A DNA stretch of 33,886 nucleotides from Acidimicrobiaceae bacterium (GCA_947463235.1 CANHST010000006.1:1-33886), one strand, 5' to 3'. Positions 16,469 to 26,227 are shown, counted from the stretch's first letter. Made by a program: numbers and translations. Notes: generated by a model not told the origin, from the sequence alone.

Positions 16469-19324
16469 TCAGCTGAGCAGGTCGAGGGCCTGCTGCACGA
16501 GGTCGCGGGCTTGGGCTTCCTTGTCGGCGTACAGACCGAGGTCGCCGGCCTTCAACGCCGCTTCGGCCTCATTGAACAGTTGCTCTGCCTGCTGCAGCAG
16601 TTCTTGGGCCGTGGTGCCGGTGACAGGCGGCTTGGGTCCCCCGTCCGATGGCGTGCTGCCCGATACGTCGCCAACCTCGGCGGAGAAGCCGGGGAAGAGC
16701 TGCGACATGGCATCACCGATGCTGTTGCCGATGGCCACCTTGCCGTTGTAGTTGGCGATCATGCGACGCAGCAGCGGTTGGCCCGAGGTCTCGGACTCCA
16801 CGTACAGCGGAGCAATCCAGACCACACCACCGGCAACGTTCAGCATCTGCAGATCGCCGAACGCCACCTCCGAACCCTGTTGGCCGAGCAGCGTGATGGC
16901 CTCGCTCACCTTCGGATCCGTGGCCATCGATGCACCGATGGTGTTCGGGCCTTCCGGTAGCGCATCGTTCGGGAACTCGTATGCGATCAGTTGGCCATAG
17001 CTGCCGGGGTCGCTGCCCGCGGTCATGTAGGCGATGAGTTCCTTGCGCTGGTCGGTCGTGCTGAACGGCTGGAACGGTCGGTACAGCTGGAACGACGACG
17101 CGTCGTCGCCGGAGGGGTGGAACATCGTGTAGTACGGAGCGAATCGCGCCGCCGTGCTCTCGCCTGCGAAGTCGTTTGGCTGCCCCGATTCGGTGGTGGT
17201 GATGGTGGAAGCTGCGCCGCCCACCACATCGCCCGGTGAGGCCGCCGCAGCCAATGCCACCGACCATGCACCACGACGGTCGAAGAAGTCGTTCGCGTCG
17301 AGGCGGTACTTGGAGTACGCCGATGTCTGCACCCGGAAGAGTTCCTCCGGATAACGGAGATGCTGAACGAGGTCGTCGGACATTGCGCTCGCCGGCTGGA
17401 ACAGATCGGGGAACGCCGCACGCCACACCTGCAACACCGGATCGGTGTCGTCCATGGCGAACAGTTCCACCGAACCGTCGTACGCGTCGACGGTGGCCTT
17501 CACACTGTTGCGCACATAGTTGAACGCCTGGTCCAACCCGCCACCTGCGATGAGATCGCGGCTGTCGGCGAACTGCGAGTACGGATACCGCGAACTTGTC
17601 GAGTACCCATCGATGACCCAGACGATGCGTCCACCGGCCACCACCGGGTACGGGTCGCCATCGAACGACAGGAAGGGCGCAACCGTCTGCACCCTCTCCC
17701 GCACGTCGCGCACCGTCACGAAGCGCGACTGATCGTTGATGGCGCTCGAGCCGAGAAGGTTGTAGTCGAACTCGGCCAGCGCGAAGGCAAGCCGCCGAAT
17801 GCCCGAATTCAACTGCACACCTGCAGTGCCCGAGTACGGCTGGGCATCATCGATGCCCTGACACGGCTGCTCCGTCACCGAGGTCTTCAGCACGGCATAC
17901 CCCGACAGCGTGGGGCTGAAGTACATCTGCGGCTGATCCACCTTGGTGATGTCGTCGCGGTACACCGGCTTGCCGTCGCTCTGGATCTGGGCAGCCAACG
18001 CGCTCGCCAGACCACAACCGTGCGTGTTGATGAGGTGCGTGCCCTGCCAACTCTTGTTACCCACCTGGTTCAGGTCGAGCTCGCGAGCGCCCACGATCAC
18101 CTGCTGCGGCCGGCCATCGACCACGTAACGATCGGGGTCGAGGTCGGCGATGGTCATGCCCGGCTGGCCCTCATCGGTGCGGAAACGGGTCTCCATTTTC
18201 TCGTCGGGCTTGATGAGGCGCGTATCGCTGAGCGCCGCCACGTTGGTCTCGACCTCGTTCGTACTGAGCGTCTCGAACTTGGCGGGCTTCACCGTCACGC
18301 CATCGATGCCCAGCGCATGGCGTGTGGCTTCGATGTTGTGGGCGATGTAGGCGGACTCCTTGTCCTTCTTGTTGGGGTTCACCACCAACGACTGGATGAC
18401 CGCTGGGTAGATGACACCACCGATCAAGGCCACCACCGCCCACAGCGCCGAGGCCACGATGGCTGGCCGCCACTTGTCGGTCTTCAGCGTGCTGAGGAAC
18501 AGCACCGCCGAGAGCAGTGCGATGAGACCCAGCAACAGCACAGCGGGAAGTTGCGCATTCACCACCGTGTAGTTCGGGCCGGTGAACGAACCGCGGTTGG
18601 CGTTGGTGAGCTCGTAGCGCATCACCCAGTAATCGCCCGCCTTCAGAATCGCCATGATGGCAAGCAGCACCGCAAGGTGCGCCTTCGTGGCGCGGCGGAT
18701 CTTCGGCTTCGGCGGCGCCAACATCACGCCACCCGACAGGACGTGGGTGGCCAGCACGAGCAGCGTGACGAAGCCAACCGCCAGGAACATCCAGTCGAGC
18801 ACGAACGTCACGAACGGCAGCTTGAACATGTAGAAGCCGACATCGTTGCCGAACTGCGCGTCGCTGATGCCGAACGACTTGCTGTTCCGGAACATCAACC
18901 AGTCTTGCCACCGGCCAACGGCAGGGGCGGCGAAAAGCAGCGCGAATACGCCCGCCACGCCGAAGCGGAGCATGCGGAGTCGATGACCGAAGAACTCATG
19001 GAATCGTTCGACGACGGGGTGGGTGTTCGCCGTGAACGCTGCAGGCGCCAGTCGATCGGCGATCACCAGGTTCAAGATGGCGAGCACAGCGAAGACCACG
19101 CCAAACACCACGAACAGGGTCACCTTGGCCCGGATCTCGCCCCAGAACACGTCGGAACGGCCGAGCGAGTCGTACCACAGCAGGTCCGTGTAGAAGCCGG
19201 CGAGGAACCGCGCCGACAACAGAAGGCCGACCACGAAGACAGCGGCAATGATGATGAACGCACGACCCCGGTCGCTCACGCGACGCTGGCGGGCGGAGCG
19301 GGGGAGATCCGCAGGGTTCTGCAC
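16469..19324 (-). CDS. UPF0182 family large membrane protein
   Basis: 951 aa; N-terminal TM helices with FYTDLLWYDSLGRSDVFWGEIRAKV; conserved GTHLINTHGCGLA, YPYSQ, NYVRNSVKATVDAYDG. Confidence 0.93.
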   Translation of the reverse strand: MQNPADLPRSARQRRVSDRGRAFIIIAAVFVVGLLLSARFLAGFYTDLLWYDSLGRSDVFWGEIRAKVTLFVVFGVVFAVLAILNLVIADRLAPAAFTANTHPVVERFHEFFGHRLRMLRFGVAGVFALLFAAPAVGRWQDWLMFRNSKSFGISDAQFGNDVGFYMFKLPFVTFVLDWMFLAVGFVTLLVLATHVLSGGVMLAPPKPKIRRATKAHLAVLLAIMAILKAGDYWVMRYELTNANRGSFTGPNYTVVNAQLPAVLLLGLIALLSAVLFLSTLKTDKWRPAIVASALWAVVALIGGVIYPAVIQSLVVNPNKKDKESAYIAHNIEATRHALGIDGVTVKPAKFETLSTNEVETNVAALSDTRLIKPDEKMETRFRTDEGQPGMTIADLDPDRYVVDGRPQQVIVGARELDLNQVGNKSWQGTHLINTHGCGLASALAAQIQSDGKPVYRDDITKVDQPQMYFSPTLSGYAVLKTSVTEQPCQGIDDAQPYSGTAGVQLNSGIRRLAFALAEFDYNLLGSSAINDQSRFVTVRDVRERVQTVAPFLSFDGDPYPVVAGGRIVWVIDGYSTSSRYPYSQFADSRDLIAGGGLDQAFNYVRNSVKATVDAYDGSVELFAMDDTDPVLQVWRAAFPDLFQPASAMSDDLVQHLRYPEELFRVQTSAYSKYRLDANDFFDRRGAWSVALAAAASPGDVVGGAASTITTTESGQPNDFAGESTAARFAPYYTMFHPSGDDASSFQLYRPFQPFSTTDQRKELIAYMTAGSDPGSYGQLIAYEFPNDALPEGPNTIGASMATDPKVSEAITLLGQQGSEVAFGDLQMLNVAGGVVWIAPLYVESETSGQPLLRRMIANYNGKVAIGNSIGDAMSQLFPGFSAEVGDVSGSTPSDGGPKPPVTGTTAQELLQQAEQLFNEAEAALKAGDLGLYADKEAQARDLVQQALDLLS

Positions 19325-19334
19325 GCGGCGAAGG

Positions 19335-21299
19335 TTACCTGGGTGCTCGCTGCAGCATGCAGCGGCACCCTTCGTGTGCCGGAGTGCACACGTGATCCGT
19401 GGGGAACGGATCGCCAGCCTTCACCACACCGCCGAGCGCGTTGTCCTCGGCATCGGGGCAGTCGGGGCCATTGGGGTCGACGGCCCAGCAGATCGGCGTG
19501 CCCGGCACCAGCACGGCTAGCTGGCCACGGCCGAAGGCCATCCGGGCCACATCGTCGAGGTGCTCGTCGATGCGCTGCGTCTTCCACTCGCGATACACAG
19601 CCCGCACCACTGCGACCAGGTCGTCGGGTTCGCCATCGGTGTCGGAGACGGCACGCTCGAGTCGGTCGCGCAGCGGCTGAACGATGGACGTACCCAGCGC
19701 CGCAACGGCCGGCTGCAGTACCTCGGCCTTTGCCACCGCCTTCTTGTGTTCCTTCGCCGTACCGTCGCCCAGGCTGACGGCACCGGCCAGGGCGGCGGCG
19801 CGCAGTTCAGCGTCGATGGCATCTGCGTAGTGACGCACGTGCTCGGCCTCGGAGGGCAGCAGGTCGGACAGTGCGTTGATCTTCTTGGCGCTGCGCAACA
19901 CATGCAGCACATCGTTCTGTTCGTCGGCGAGCACCCGCTTCAGCTTGCGGGCGCTGCCCACGATGAGCGGTGTGAGTTCGGCATCGCGACGACCGAACGC
20001 GGAATCGTCGAACTCCGCGGGGGCGACCGGCGCCTCGGGCGTGGACCGAAAGACTGCAAGTTCCTCGGTGGCATCGGGCAACACGATCTCCGGCGCCGCT
20101 TCCATGACGGGCTGCTCGACCGCGACTTCCGACGACTCGGCTGCGACGGCGCGTTCGGCCACCTTGGCGGTGCGCGACGCGCGCAGCTTCGCGAACAGGT
20201 CCTCGACGGAGTCCTTCTCCGGCGCTGCGGCAGGAGCGGCATCAACCGCTTCGGACGTCACCGTGGTGCCGCCGAAGAGCGAGACGACGGGGGCGATCAC
20301 GTCGGACTCCGGTTCGTCGGCAGCATCAACGGCCGGCTGAATGTCGAGTTCGGGGGCTACCTCGACTGCTGCTTCCTCGACTGCTGCTTCCTCGGTCGCT
20401 GCTTCCTCGGTCGCCGACTCGTCGACGAGATCGTCAGCAACCTCGTCGGCCACTTCGTCGAGCGTGTCCTCGGCCTCCGGTTCATCGGCCACTTCGAGTT
20501 CGGTCTCGGCGGCCATGTCGTCGACGATCTCGTCGACCGCAGGATCCTCGCTCGATGACGAATCTGCGTCCGACGCTCCGTCGACCAAGCGAAGTTGCGC
20601 AGCGGGCACCATCAGCGGCACCGGGCCGGTGGTGGGTTCCAGGTTCACGTACTCGTTGGGCTCGCCGAGGGGTGTCATCTCCGCCATCACATCGACGGCT
20701 GCGATACGCGCCCGTTCGAACGACTGCAGAAGACGATCCCGGCCGTGCACGAGTTGCTCGATCTGCTGACGCGCCATCTCGCGGCGGCGGGCAAGTTCGT
20801 TGAGCACTCGTTCGCGATAGGCGCGAGCCTCATTCACCATGTCGCGGCCCTGTTGCTTGGCCATCTGCAATTCGGCTTCGGCATCGGCGGAGGCATCCTG
20901 ACGGCGGCGGGCGGCCTCCACCTGGGCTTCTTCGCGCATGCGTTGTGCTTCGTCGGTGGCCTCGCGAAGAATGCGAGCAGCGTTGTCTTCGGCGCGCACC
21001 TTGATGCTGGAAGCGGCCTCGCGGGCCGTGGAAAGAATGCGGGCCGCCTCTTCGCCGAGCAGGCGAGTGACCACCTCTTCGTCGAGCGCCACGTTCGCGT
21101 TGGTGGTGCCGCGCTGCGCGGTGCGGAGTTCGCGATCGAGGAACCGCTCGCGCTCCTGCAGGCGCGCAAGTTCGGCGGCGACCATCCGAAGGAAGTCGCG
21201 AACCTCGCCCTGTTCATACCCCTTACGGGACGTGGTGAACGCAGCCGTGGACACCGCGTTCGGCGACGAGGGATCGGGGCGTGAAAAGGACATGGCCAT
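19335..21299 (-). CDS. DivIVA-domain coiled-coil protein with acidic linker and Cys-rich C-terminus
   Basis: VSTAAFTTSRKGYEQGEVRDFLRMVAAELARLQERERFL (DivIVA-like), coiled-coil, Glu/Ala repeats, C-terminal PNGPDCPDAEDN...DHVCTPAHEGCRCML. Confidence 0.82.
   Translation of the reverse strand: MAMSFSRPDPSSPNAVSTAAFTTSRKGYEQGEVRDFLRMVAAELARLQERERFLDRELRTAQRGTTNANVALDEEVVTRLLGEEAARILSTAREAASSIKVRAEDNAARILREATDEAQRMREEAQVEAARRRQDASADAEAELQMAKQQGRDMVNEARAYRERVLNELARRREMARQQIEQLVHGRDRLLQSFERARIAAVDVMAEMTPLGEPNEYVNLEPTTGPVPLMVPAAQLRLVDGASDADSSSSEDPAVDEIVDDMAAETELEVADEPEAEDTLDEVADEVADDLVDESATEEAATEEAAVEEAAVEVAPELDIQPAVDAADEPESDVIAPVVSLFGGTTVTSEAVDAAPAAAPEKDSVEDLFAKLRASRTAKVAERAVAAESSEVAVEQPVMEAAPEIVLPDATEELAVFRSTPEAPVAPAEFDDSAFGRRDAELTPLIVGSARKLKRVLADEQNDVLHVLRSAKKINALSDLLPSEAEHVRHYADAIDAELRAAALAGAVSLGDGTAKEHKKAVAKAEVLQPAVAALGTSIVQPLRDRLERAVSDTDGEPDDLVAVVRAVYREWKTQRIDEHLDDVARMAFGRGQLAVLVPGTPICWAVDPNGPDCPDAEDNALGGVVKAGDPFPTDHVCTPAHEGCRCMLQRAPR
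20361..20420 (-). repeat. Four 15-bp tandem units (ctcgactgctgcttc) encoding TEEAA/VEEAA repeats
   Basis: 20361-20375 and 20376-20390 are identical; 20391-20405 and 20406-20420 are diverged copies. Confidence 0.9.
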
Positions 21300-21361
21300 T
21301 GACCGTCAAGCGTAAGCGAGCCAACGCGCGAAAGGGTGGCAATCCCCCACCGCCAGCCCGG

Positions 21362-22603
21362 TCACGTCGGGAGCGGATCCCCACCCAGTCGCTTGAGCGC
21401 AGCGAGGGCTTCATCGAGCGTGTCGACGGGAATGATCTCCACCCGGTCACCCACCACCTTGCGGGCCGCCTCCACACTGTCGAAGTCGGGGTGGTCGGGG
21501 TCGTTGCCCGGCCCAGGCTGACCCTTGGGCACCAGGAAGTACTTCACGCCCACCTGGGCCACGGCCGACGCCTTGGCACTGAGGCCACCGATGGCCCCAA
21601 CGTTGCCGTCGATGTCGATCTCGCCGGTCACAGCCACCCGTTGCGGCCCCATCAGGTTGCCCTCCGTGACCACATCGATCAGCGTCAGTGTGAAGGCCAG
21701 ACCGGCCGAGGGGCCACCGATGCCCTCCGTCTCGAAGTCCACCGACACTCCGTCGGGCAGCTTCACGGTGGTGGTGTCGACAGGACTGAAGCCGATGATG
21801 GTGCGGGTGGGTGTCTCGCCAGGGGCCGCGATCGTGGTGACCTTGGTCTCGATCTTCTTGCCATCGCGCTCGACCGTGATATCCACGACGTCGCCGGCCT
21901 CGATGTCCTTCAAGATGTTGCTGAGGTCATCGAGGATCTTCACCGGCTTGCCGTCGAGTTCGGTGATCATGTCGTTCGACTTGAGTACGTCGTTGGCCGG
22001 AACGAACTGCTCGCACTTGGTGTTCGACTGGTTCGCCTTCAAACAAATCAGGTAATCCACCACCGCCGGACCCTCATTGCGTTCCACCGGCAGTCCCGCA
22101 GCCTTCAGCGCCACATAGGTGGCACGGTCCTTGGCCCCGGTCATCTGCCGCTGCCCCGACTGCAGTAACTGCTCCTCGGTCTGGTCGCCGTACTTGTCGG
22201 TGTAACTCATGTACCGAACAGCGGGCGACTCTCGGGTGACGAGCCAATCGAGCAACGTGATCGGTGGCTGACGAATGGTGACGAAGTAGATCTGTCCGTC
22301 GCTGGTGTAGGTGGGGGTTCCCTGCACATCGAGGCGCGGCTCCACCGCCTCGGCGTCGGCCGGTACCAGCGCGAATTCCACGGGTACCTGCTTGGAATCG
22401 ATGCACGCGTTGTTCGCGTCGCGCTGCAGACACTTCGGCTTCTCCACGAACCACTTCGACGGAGCCAGTGCCGTCACGACCACACCGGCGATCAGCACGA
22501 ATCCGAAAAGGGCCAGCATGAACGCCCACCACGGGCGGCGCTGTGACGGCGCGTGGGCCGAGGGAAGCGGCTCCGGTACAGTGTCGGATTGCGTGAGTAT
22601 CAC
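21362..22603 (-). CDS. PDZ domain-containing Lon-like (S16) serine protease, single TM
   Basis: TM WWAFMLALFGFVLIAGVVVTAL; PDZ-like region (NDVLKSNDMITELDGKPVKILDDLSNIL); S16 active-site segment GGPSAGLAFTLTLIDVVTEG...GGLSAKASAVAQVGVKYFLVP. GTG start at 22603 is tentative. Confidence 0.87.
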   Translation of the reverse strand: MILTQSDTVPEPLPSAHAPSQRRPWWAFMLALFGFVLIAGVVVTALAPSKWFVEKPKCLQRDANNACIDSKQVPVEFALVPADAEAVEPRLDVQGTPTYTSDGQIYFVTIRQPPITLLDWLVTRESPAVRYMSYTDKYGDQTEEQLLQSGQRQMTGAKDRATYVALKAAGLPVERNEGPAVVDYLICLKANQSNTKCEQFVPANDVLKSNDMITELDGKPVKILDDLSNILKDIEAGDVVDITVERDGKKIETKVTTIAAPGETPTRTIIGFSPVDTTTVKLPDGVSVDFETEGIGGPSAGLAFTLTLIDVVTEGNLMGPQRVAVTGEIDIDGNVGAIGGLSAKASAVAQVGVKYFLVPKGQPGPGNDPDHPDFDSVEAARKVVGDRVEIIPVDTLDEALAALKRLGGDPLPT

Positions 22604-22913
22604 TGAGGTCACCACCGCGGCAGGCTGGATCGCCGGTCTGGCCATTGTGGCTCTCATTGCGACCGGTTGGCGTAAGACTGCCAGAGCGACAGCCAATCCG
22701 GCGCGCGCCCGACGACCCGATCGTGCGGCCAGCGGCGTGGAGGTGCTCGCAGTCGATACGCCAATGGACCATCGCGCGCACGTGCTGAAGCGTGTCTGGT
22801 CGGCAGCAGCCGCCAGCGCACTTGCAATCTGGGCGGGCGCCATCGTGGCCACCGTGCTCGGTTTCGGGGCGGCATACGCCGTCATCACTCTCACCCACAT
22901 GCTGAAGCGATGA
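22593..22913 (+). CDS. Small two-TM membrane protein
   Basis: From GTG 22593: MSITEVTTAAGWIAGLAIVALIATGW...VWSAAAASALAIWAGAIVATVLGFGAAYAVITLTHMLKR; ATGA overlap with the next gene. Confidence 0.6.
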   Translation: MSITEVTTAAGWIAGLAIVALIATGWRKTARATANPARARRPDRAASGVEVLAVDTPMDHRAHVLKRVWSAAAASALAIWAGAIVATVLGFGAAYAVITLTHMLKR

Positions 22914-23515
22914 AGTGGCGTGCGCTGGCCGTCGCAGGCCACGAGGGCGACGAACCCATTGCGCGAGCGGCGCTCGCCGATGCCGACCAGGTGGCGCGCG
23001 AACTGGCCCTCGGTGCGCTGTCGCGCATGGGCGCTCTCACCGATGACGACCTGCGCCGCGGTGCACAGGATTCAGCCGCAGCGGTGCGACGACGCGTTGC
23101 GATGATGGTGGCCGGCCGCCCTGAGATCTCGCTCCTGGACCTGCTGTCCGACACCGACGCCAGCGTGGTGGAGGCAGCCGCATGGGCGGCCGGAGAACAG
23201 CAACCACTCCGCCCACAGGCCGACAGCACGGTGCTCGAACGCCTGATTCAACTTGCCACCGAGTCGCCCGATCCGCTGGTGCGCGAGGCCGCCGTCGCAT
23301 CCCTTGGGGCTATCGGAGACCCTGTGGGCCTGCCCGCCATCCTCGCTGGATGCAACGACAAGCCCGCCATTCGGCGTCGCGCCGTGCTGGCGCTGGCCCC
23401 GTTCGACGGGCCTGAGGTGGATGCTGCACTCGCCGCAGCGTTGGAGGACCGCGACTGGCAGGTACGCCAATCGGCGGAGGACGTGGCGCCGTTCATGCAA
23501 CCCGAACAGGGCTGA
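22910..23515 (+). CDS. HEAT-repeat protein
   Basis: Helical repeats typical of HEAT proteins (DPLVREAAVASLGAIGDPVGLPAILAG; KPAIRRRAVLALAPFDGPEVDAALAAAL). Confidence 0.85.
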   Translation: MKWRALAVAGHEGDEPIARAALADADQVARELALGALSRMGALTDDDLRRGAQDSAAAVRRRVAMMVAGRPEISLLDLLSDTDASVVEAAAWAAGEQQPLRPQADSTVLERLIQLATESPDPLVREAAVASLGAIGDPVGLPAILAGCNDKPAIRRRAVLALAPFDGPEVDAALAAALEDRDWQVRQSAEDVAPFMQPEQG

Positions 23516-23593
23516 CGCCTGCTGCGCACTGTGCGCCAAGCAGTTCATCTCGGTCGCTGCGACAGATCGGCCATGCCCAGGTACATTGCCCCG

Positions 23594-24604
23594 ATGCGCC
23601 GGACCATCCTTCTTCTCGCCGCCAGCCTCAGCCTGTTGGCTGCGTGCAGCAGTTCCTCCGATTCCGGGGCTCAGTCGCCCGACACCACTGCGGTGGCCAC
23701 GACAGCAGTCGCGCCCGACACCACCGGTGCTGCCGACACCAGCGCGCCGCCCACCACCACCCCGGCCACCGACCTTCCGACCAGCACCGTCGCCGCCCCC
23801 GACCCCACGCGGCCGTACAAGGTGTTCGTGCCCACCACCTATGCCAAGGGCACCGCAATGCCGTTGGTGGTGCTGCTGCACGGCTACGGCGCCAGCGGCG
23901 ACATCCAGGAGGCCTACTTCCAGGTGGAGCCTTTGGCCGAGGCCAAGGGGTTCCTCTACGCACACCTCGACGGCACCAAGAACCAGCGTGGCGACCAGTT
24001 CTGGAACGCCACCGATGCCTGCTGCGGGTTCGGCACCTCGGTCGACGACGTCGCGTATGTCACCGCAGTCATCGACGACATCAGCGCGCAGTACGACATC
24101 GATCCGAAGCGCATCTTCCTGATGGGCCACTCGAACGGCGGCTTCATGTCGTACCGGATGGCCTGCGACAAGAGCGATCGCATCGCCGCCATCGCCAGCC
24201 TGGCTGGCGCCACGTTCGCCGACACGTCGAAGTGCGCACCCAGCGAACCCGTCAGCGTCCTTCAGGTGCACGGCACCGACGATGGCACCATCAGTTACAC
24301 CGGTGGCCTCATTCCCGTGGTGAACGGCACCTACCCCGGCGCCGAGCAGTCGGTGGCCAACTGGGCCGCATACAACGGTTGCACCGGTAGCCGCACCACC
24401 GGTGGCGCGGCGCTCGACTTCGAGCCGAACATCCCCGATGCGGAAACGCAGCCATCGGCCACCGAAGGCTGCCCCGACGGTATCGGCGTGGAACTGATGA
24501 CCGTGAACGGCGGCGCACACATCCCGGGCATCGTGTTCCCCGACGGGAGCCATCACCTCACTGAGGCGATGGTCGACTTCCTGCTTGCCCACCCCAAGCC
24601 GTAG
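23594..24604 (+). CDS. PHB depolymerase/LpqC-like esterase lipoprotein
   Basis: Lipobox LSLLAACSSSS; alpha/beta hydrolase VVLLHGYGASGD, FLMGHSNGGFMSYRMAC, VSVLQVHGTDDGTISYTGG. Confidence 0.88.
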   Translation: MRRTILLLAASLSLLAACSSSSDSGAQSPDTTAVATTAVAPDTTGAADTSAPPTTTPATDLPTSTVAAPDPTRPYKVFVPTTYAKGTAMPLVVLLHGYGASGDIQEAYFQVEPLAEAKGFLYAHLDGTKNQRGDQFWNATDACCGFGTSVDDVAYVTAVIDDISAQYDIDPKRIFLMGHSNGGFMSYRMACDKSDRIAAIASLAGATFADTSKCAPSEPVSVLQVHGTDDGTISYTGGLIPVVNGTYPGAEQSVANWAAYNGCTGSRTTGGAALDFEPNIPDAETQPSATEGCPDGIGVELMTVNGGAHIPGIVFPDGSHHLTEAMVDFLLAHPKP

Positions 24605-24622
24605 CGCGTTGCGGGCCGGCGT

Positions 24623-25270
24623 TCAGCCGCCCCAGCCCCGTTCTTCTTCGGCCAGGGTCATCGCAGCCCACAGCTCGTCGTCGCCCACAGCGTTCAGCCC
24701 AGCGATCACACCCGCGCGATCCGCGTCGGATCGGTTCTGACTCAACTTCGCCTTGCCCTCGACGCGGTCCACGTGAAACTCAAGACCCACGATGCCCTTC
24801 AGCATCTTCGCGATGAAGTCGTCGGGGGCATCGCTCACGGCCCACGGGTACGGCATGTCGTCTTCGAAGCGGTCGGTGAGGCGGCCCACCTGGTCGCGAA
24901 GCCAATGCACGTCATCCACCACCCGCACGCTGCCGTGCACGTGCACGCTCACGTAGTTCCACGTCGGCACCACCTGATGGTGTTCCGCCTTCGAGGGATA
25001 CCAGGTAGGGCTCACGTACCCATCGACCAGATCGAACATCGCCAACGCTGGCACGGCCTGCTCGGCAATCCGTACGAGCGCATTCACCTTGGCCACATGC
25101 CCGAGTAGCCGCACCGCACCGTTCGGAGCGCGGTGGATGATCCATGGCAGCAGCGTCGCTTCGAATCCGCCATCCGGATCGGCCACCACCAACGTGCCGG
25201 CACCCCTGCGTTCCACGATGTCCAGACACTCGTCGGGGTCGTCGATGCGAAAGTGAGCGGGGGTGTACAC
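24623..25270 (-). CDS. PaiB-type FMN-binding negative transcriptional regulator family protein
   Basis: MYTPAHFRIDD...LLGHVAKVN...YVSPTWYPSKAEHHQVVPTWNYVSVHVHG. Confidence 0.92.
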   Translation of the reverse strand: MYTPAHFRIDDPDECLDIVERRGAGTLVVADPDGGFEATLLPWIIHRAPNGAVRLLGHVAKVNALVRIAEQAVPALAMFDLVDGYVSPTWYPSKAEHHQVVPTWNYVSVHVHGSVRVVDDVHWLRDQVGRLTDRFEDDMPYPWAVSDAPDDFIAKMLKGIVGLEFHVDRVEGKAKLSQNRSDADRAGVIAGLNAVGDDELWAAMTLAEEERGWGG

Positions 25271-25318
25271 GCCATCACTCTCGCATGCGCGGCAGCTCGC
25301 GACCCCGCCATCAGGATC

Positions 25319-25669
25319 TCAGGCCAAGGCGTTGCGCAAACCCTGAAGGCGTTCGGCCACAACGAAGTACCACGCCCATGTGCCGCGCTTCTCGCTGATC
25401 ACCAGGCCCGCGTCTCGCAGCACTTTGAGGTGATGGCTCACTGTGGGCTGAGAGCGGCCCGACGGTTCCACCAGATCGCACACGCAGACACCGCTCGAAC
25501 CGGAGTTGGTGATCATCGAGAGCAACTGCAGCCTGACGGGATCGGCCAGCGCCGCATAACCCTTCGCGAGTTCGGCTGCATCGCGTTGGTCGAATGCCTC
25601 GCTACTGACTGCGGTACAGCACATCGCGGCGGGCTCGGCGACTGCACTGGTTCGCTTCGTAGGTGCCAC
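25319..25669 (-). CDS. arsR: ArsR/SmtB-family metalloregulator
   Basis: CVCDLVEPSGRSQPTVSHHLKVLRDAGLVISEKRGTWAWYFV: ArsR wHTH with CVCDL arsenite-binding motif. Confidence 0.92.
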   Translation of the reverse strand: MAPTKRTSAVAEPAAMCCTAVSSEAFDQRDAAELAKGYAALADPVRLQLLSMITNSGSSGVCVCDLVEPSGRSQPTVSHHLKVLRDAGLVISEKRGTWAWYFVVAERLQGLRNALA

Positions 25670-25692
25670 GATGCCTCCGACCTGGAAAGAAT

Positions 25693-25743
25693 ATTGACAA
25701 ACATCGATGGATGGCTACGATGCTTGTATCGACATTCGTCAAT
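25693..25743. promoter_or_regulatory. Candidate ArsR operator: 17-bp inverted arms (ATTGACAAACATCGATG / TATCGACATTCGTCAAT) containing a TTGACA-N16-TACGAT promoter-like pair
   Basis: Arms at 25693-25709 and 25727-25743, 13/17 matching after reverse complement, between divergent arsR and arsI-like genes. Confidence 0.7.
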
Positions 25744-25763
25744 GTATCTCGAAGGAGCATCCG

Positions 25764-26222
25764 ATGTCACGTGTGCAGCTCGCCCTCAACGTCTCCGACC
25801 TCGAAGCGGCCATCACCTTCTACACCAAGCTGTTCGGCACTCCTCCTGCGAAGATCCGCGACGGGTACGCCAACTTTGCCGTCGTCGACCCGCCGCTGAA
25901 GCTGGTACTCATCGAAGGCGACGGCCAGGGCGGCACGCTGAACCACCTGGGCGTGGAGGTGGAGACCAGCGAACTCGTCACCGCTGCCATTGGGCGTCTG
26001 CAGGCTGAGGGTCTGGCCACCGACATCGAAGAACAGACCGAGTGTTGCTTCGCGCTACAGGACAAGGTGTGGGTGCACGGCCCCGATGCCGAGCCGTGGG
26101 AGGTCTACACGGTGCTCGCCGATGCGCCCTCGATGCAGAAGGTGCCGGCTTCCGGGTGCTGCACTCCGGCGGCCACCGAACCGGTGGCGCTTGGAGCCAA
26201 GCCCACCGGCAGCTGCTGCTGA
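25764..26222 (+). CDS. arsI: ArsI/CadI-family VOC protein (C-As lyase-like)
   Basis: MSRVQLALNVSDLEAAITFYTKLFGTPPAKIRDGYANFAV...; vicinal Cys TECCFALQDKVWVHGPDAEPWEVYTVL; C-terminal GCC and SCC. Confidence 0.9.
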   Translation: MSRVQLALNVSDLEAAITFYTKLFGTPPAKIRDGYANFAVVDPPLKLVLIEGDGQGGTLNHLGVEVETSELVTAAIGRLQAEGLATDIEEQTECCFALQDKVWVHGPDAEPWEVYTVLADAPSMQKVPASGCCTPAATEPVALGAKPTGSCC

Positions 26223-26227
26223 TCCAC

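Noticed and set aside
17360-19777. 805-aa plus-strand ORF antisense to UPF0182
   Set aside because: Composition is a His/Arg-rich shadow frame of high-GC coding DNA; the opposite strand is a clear conserved family.
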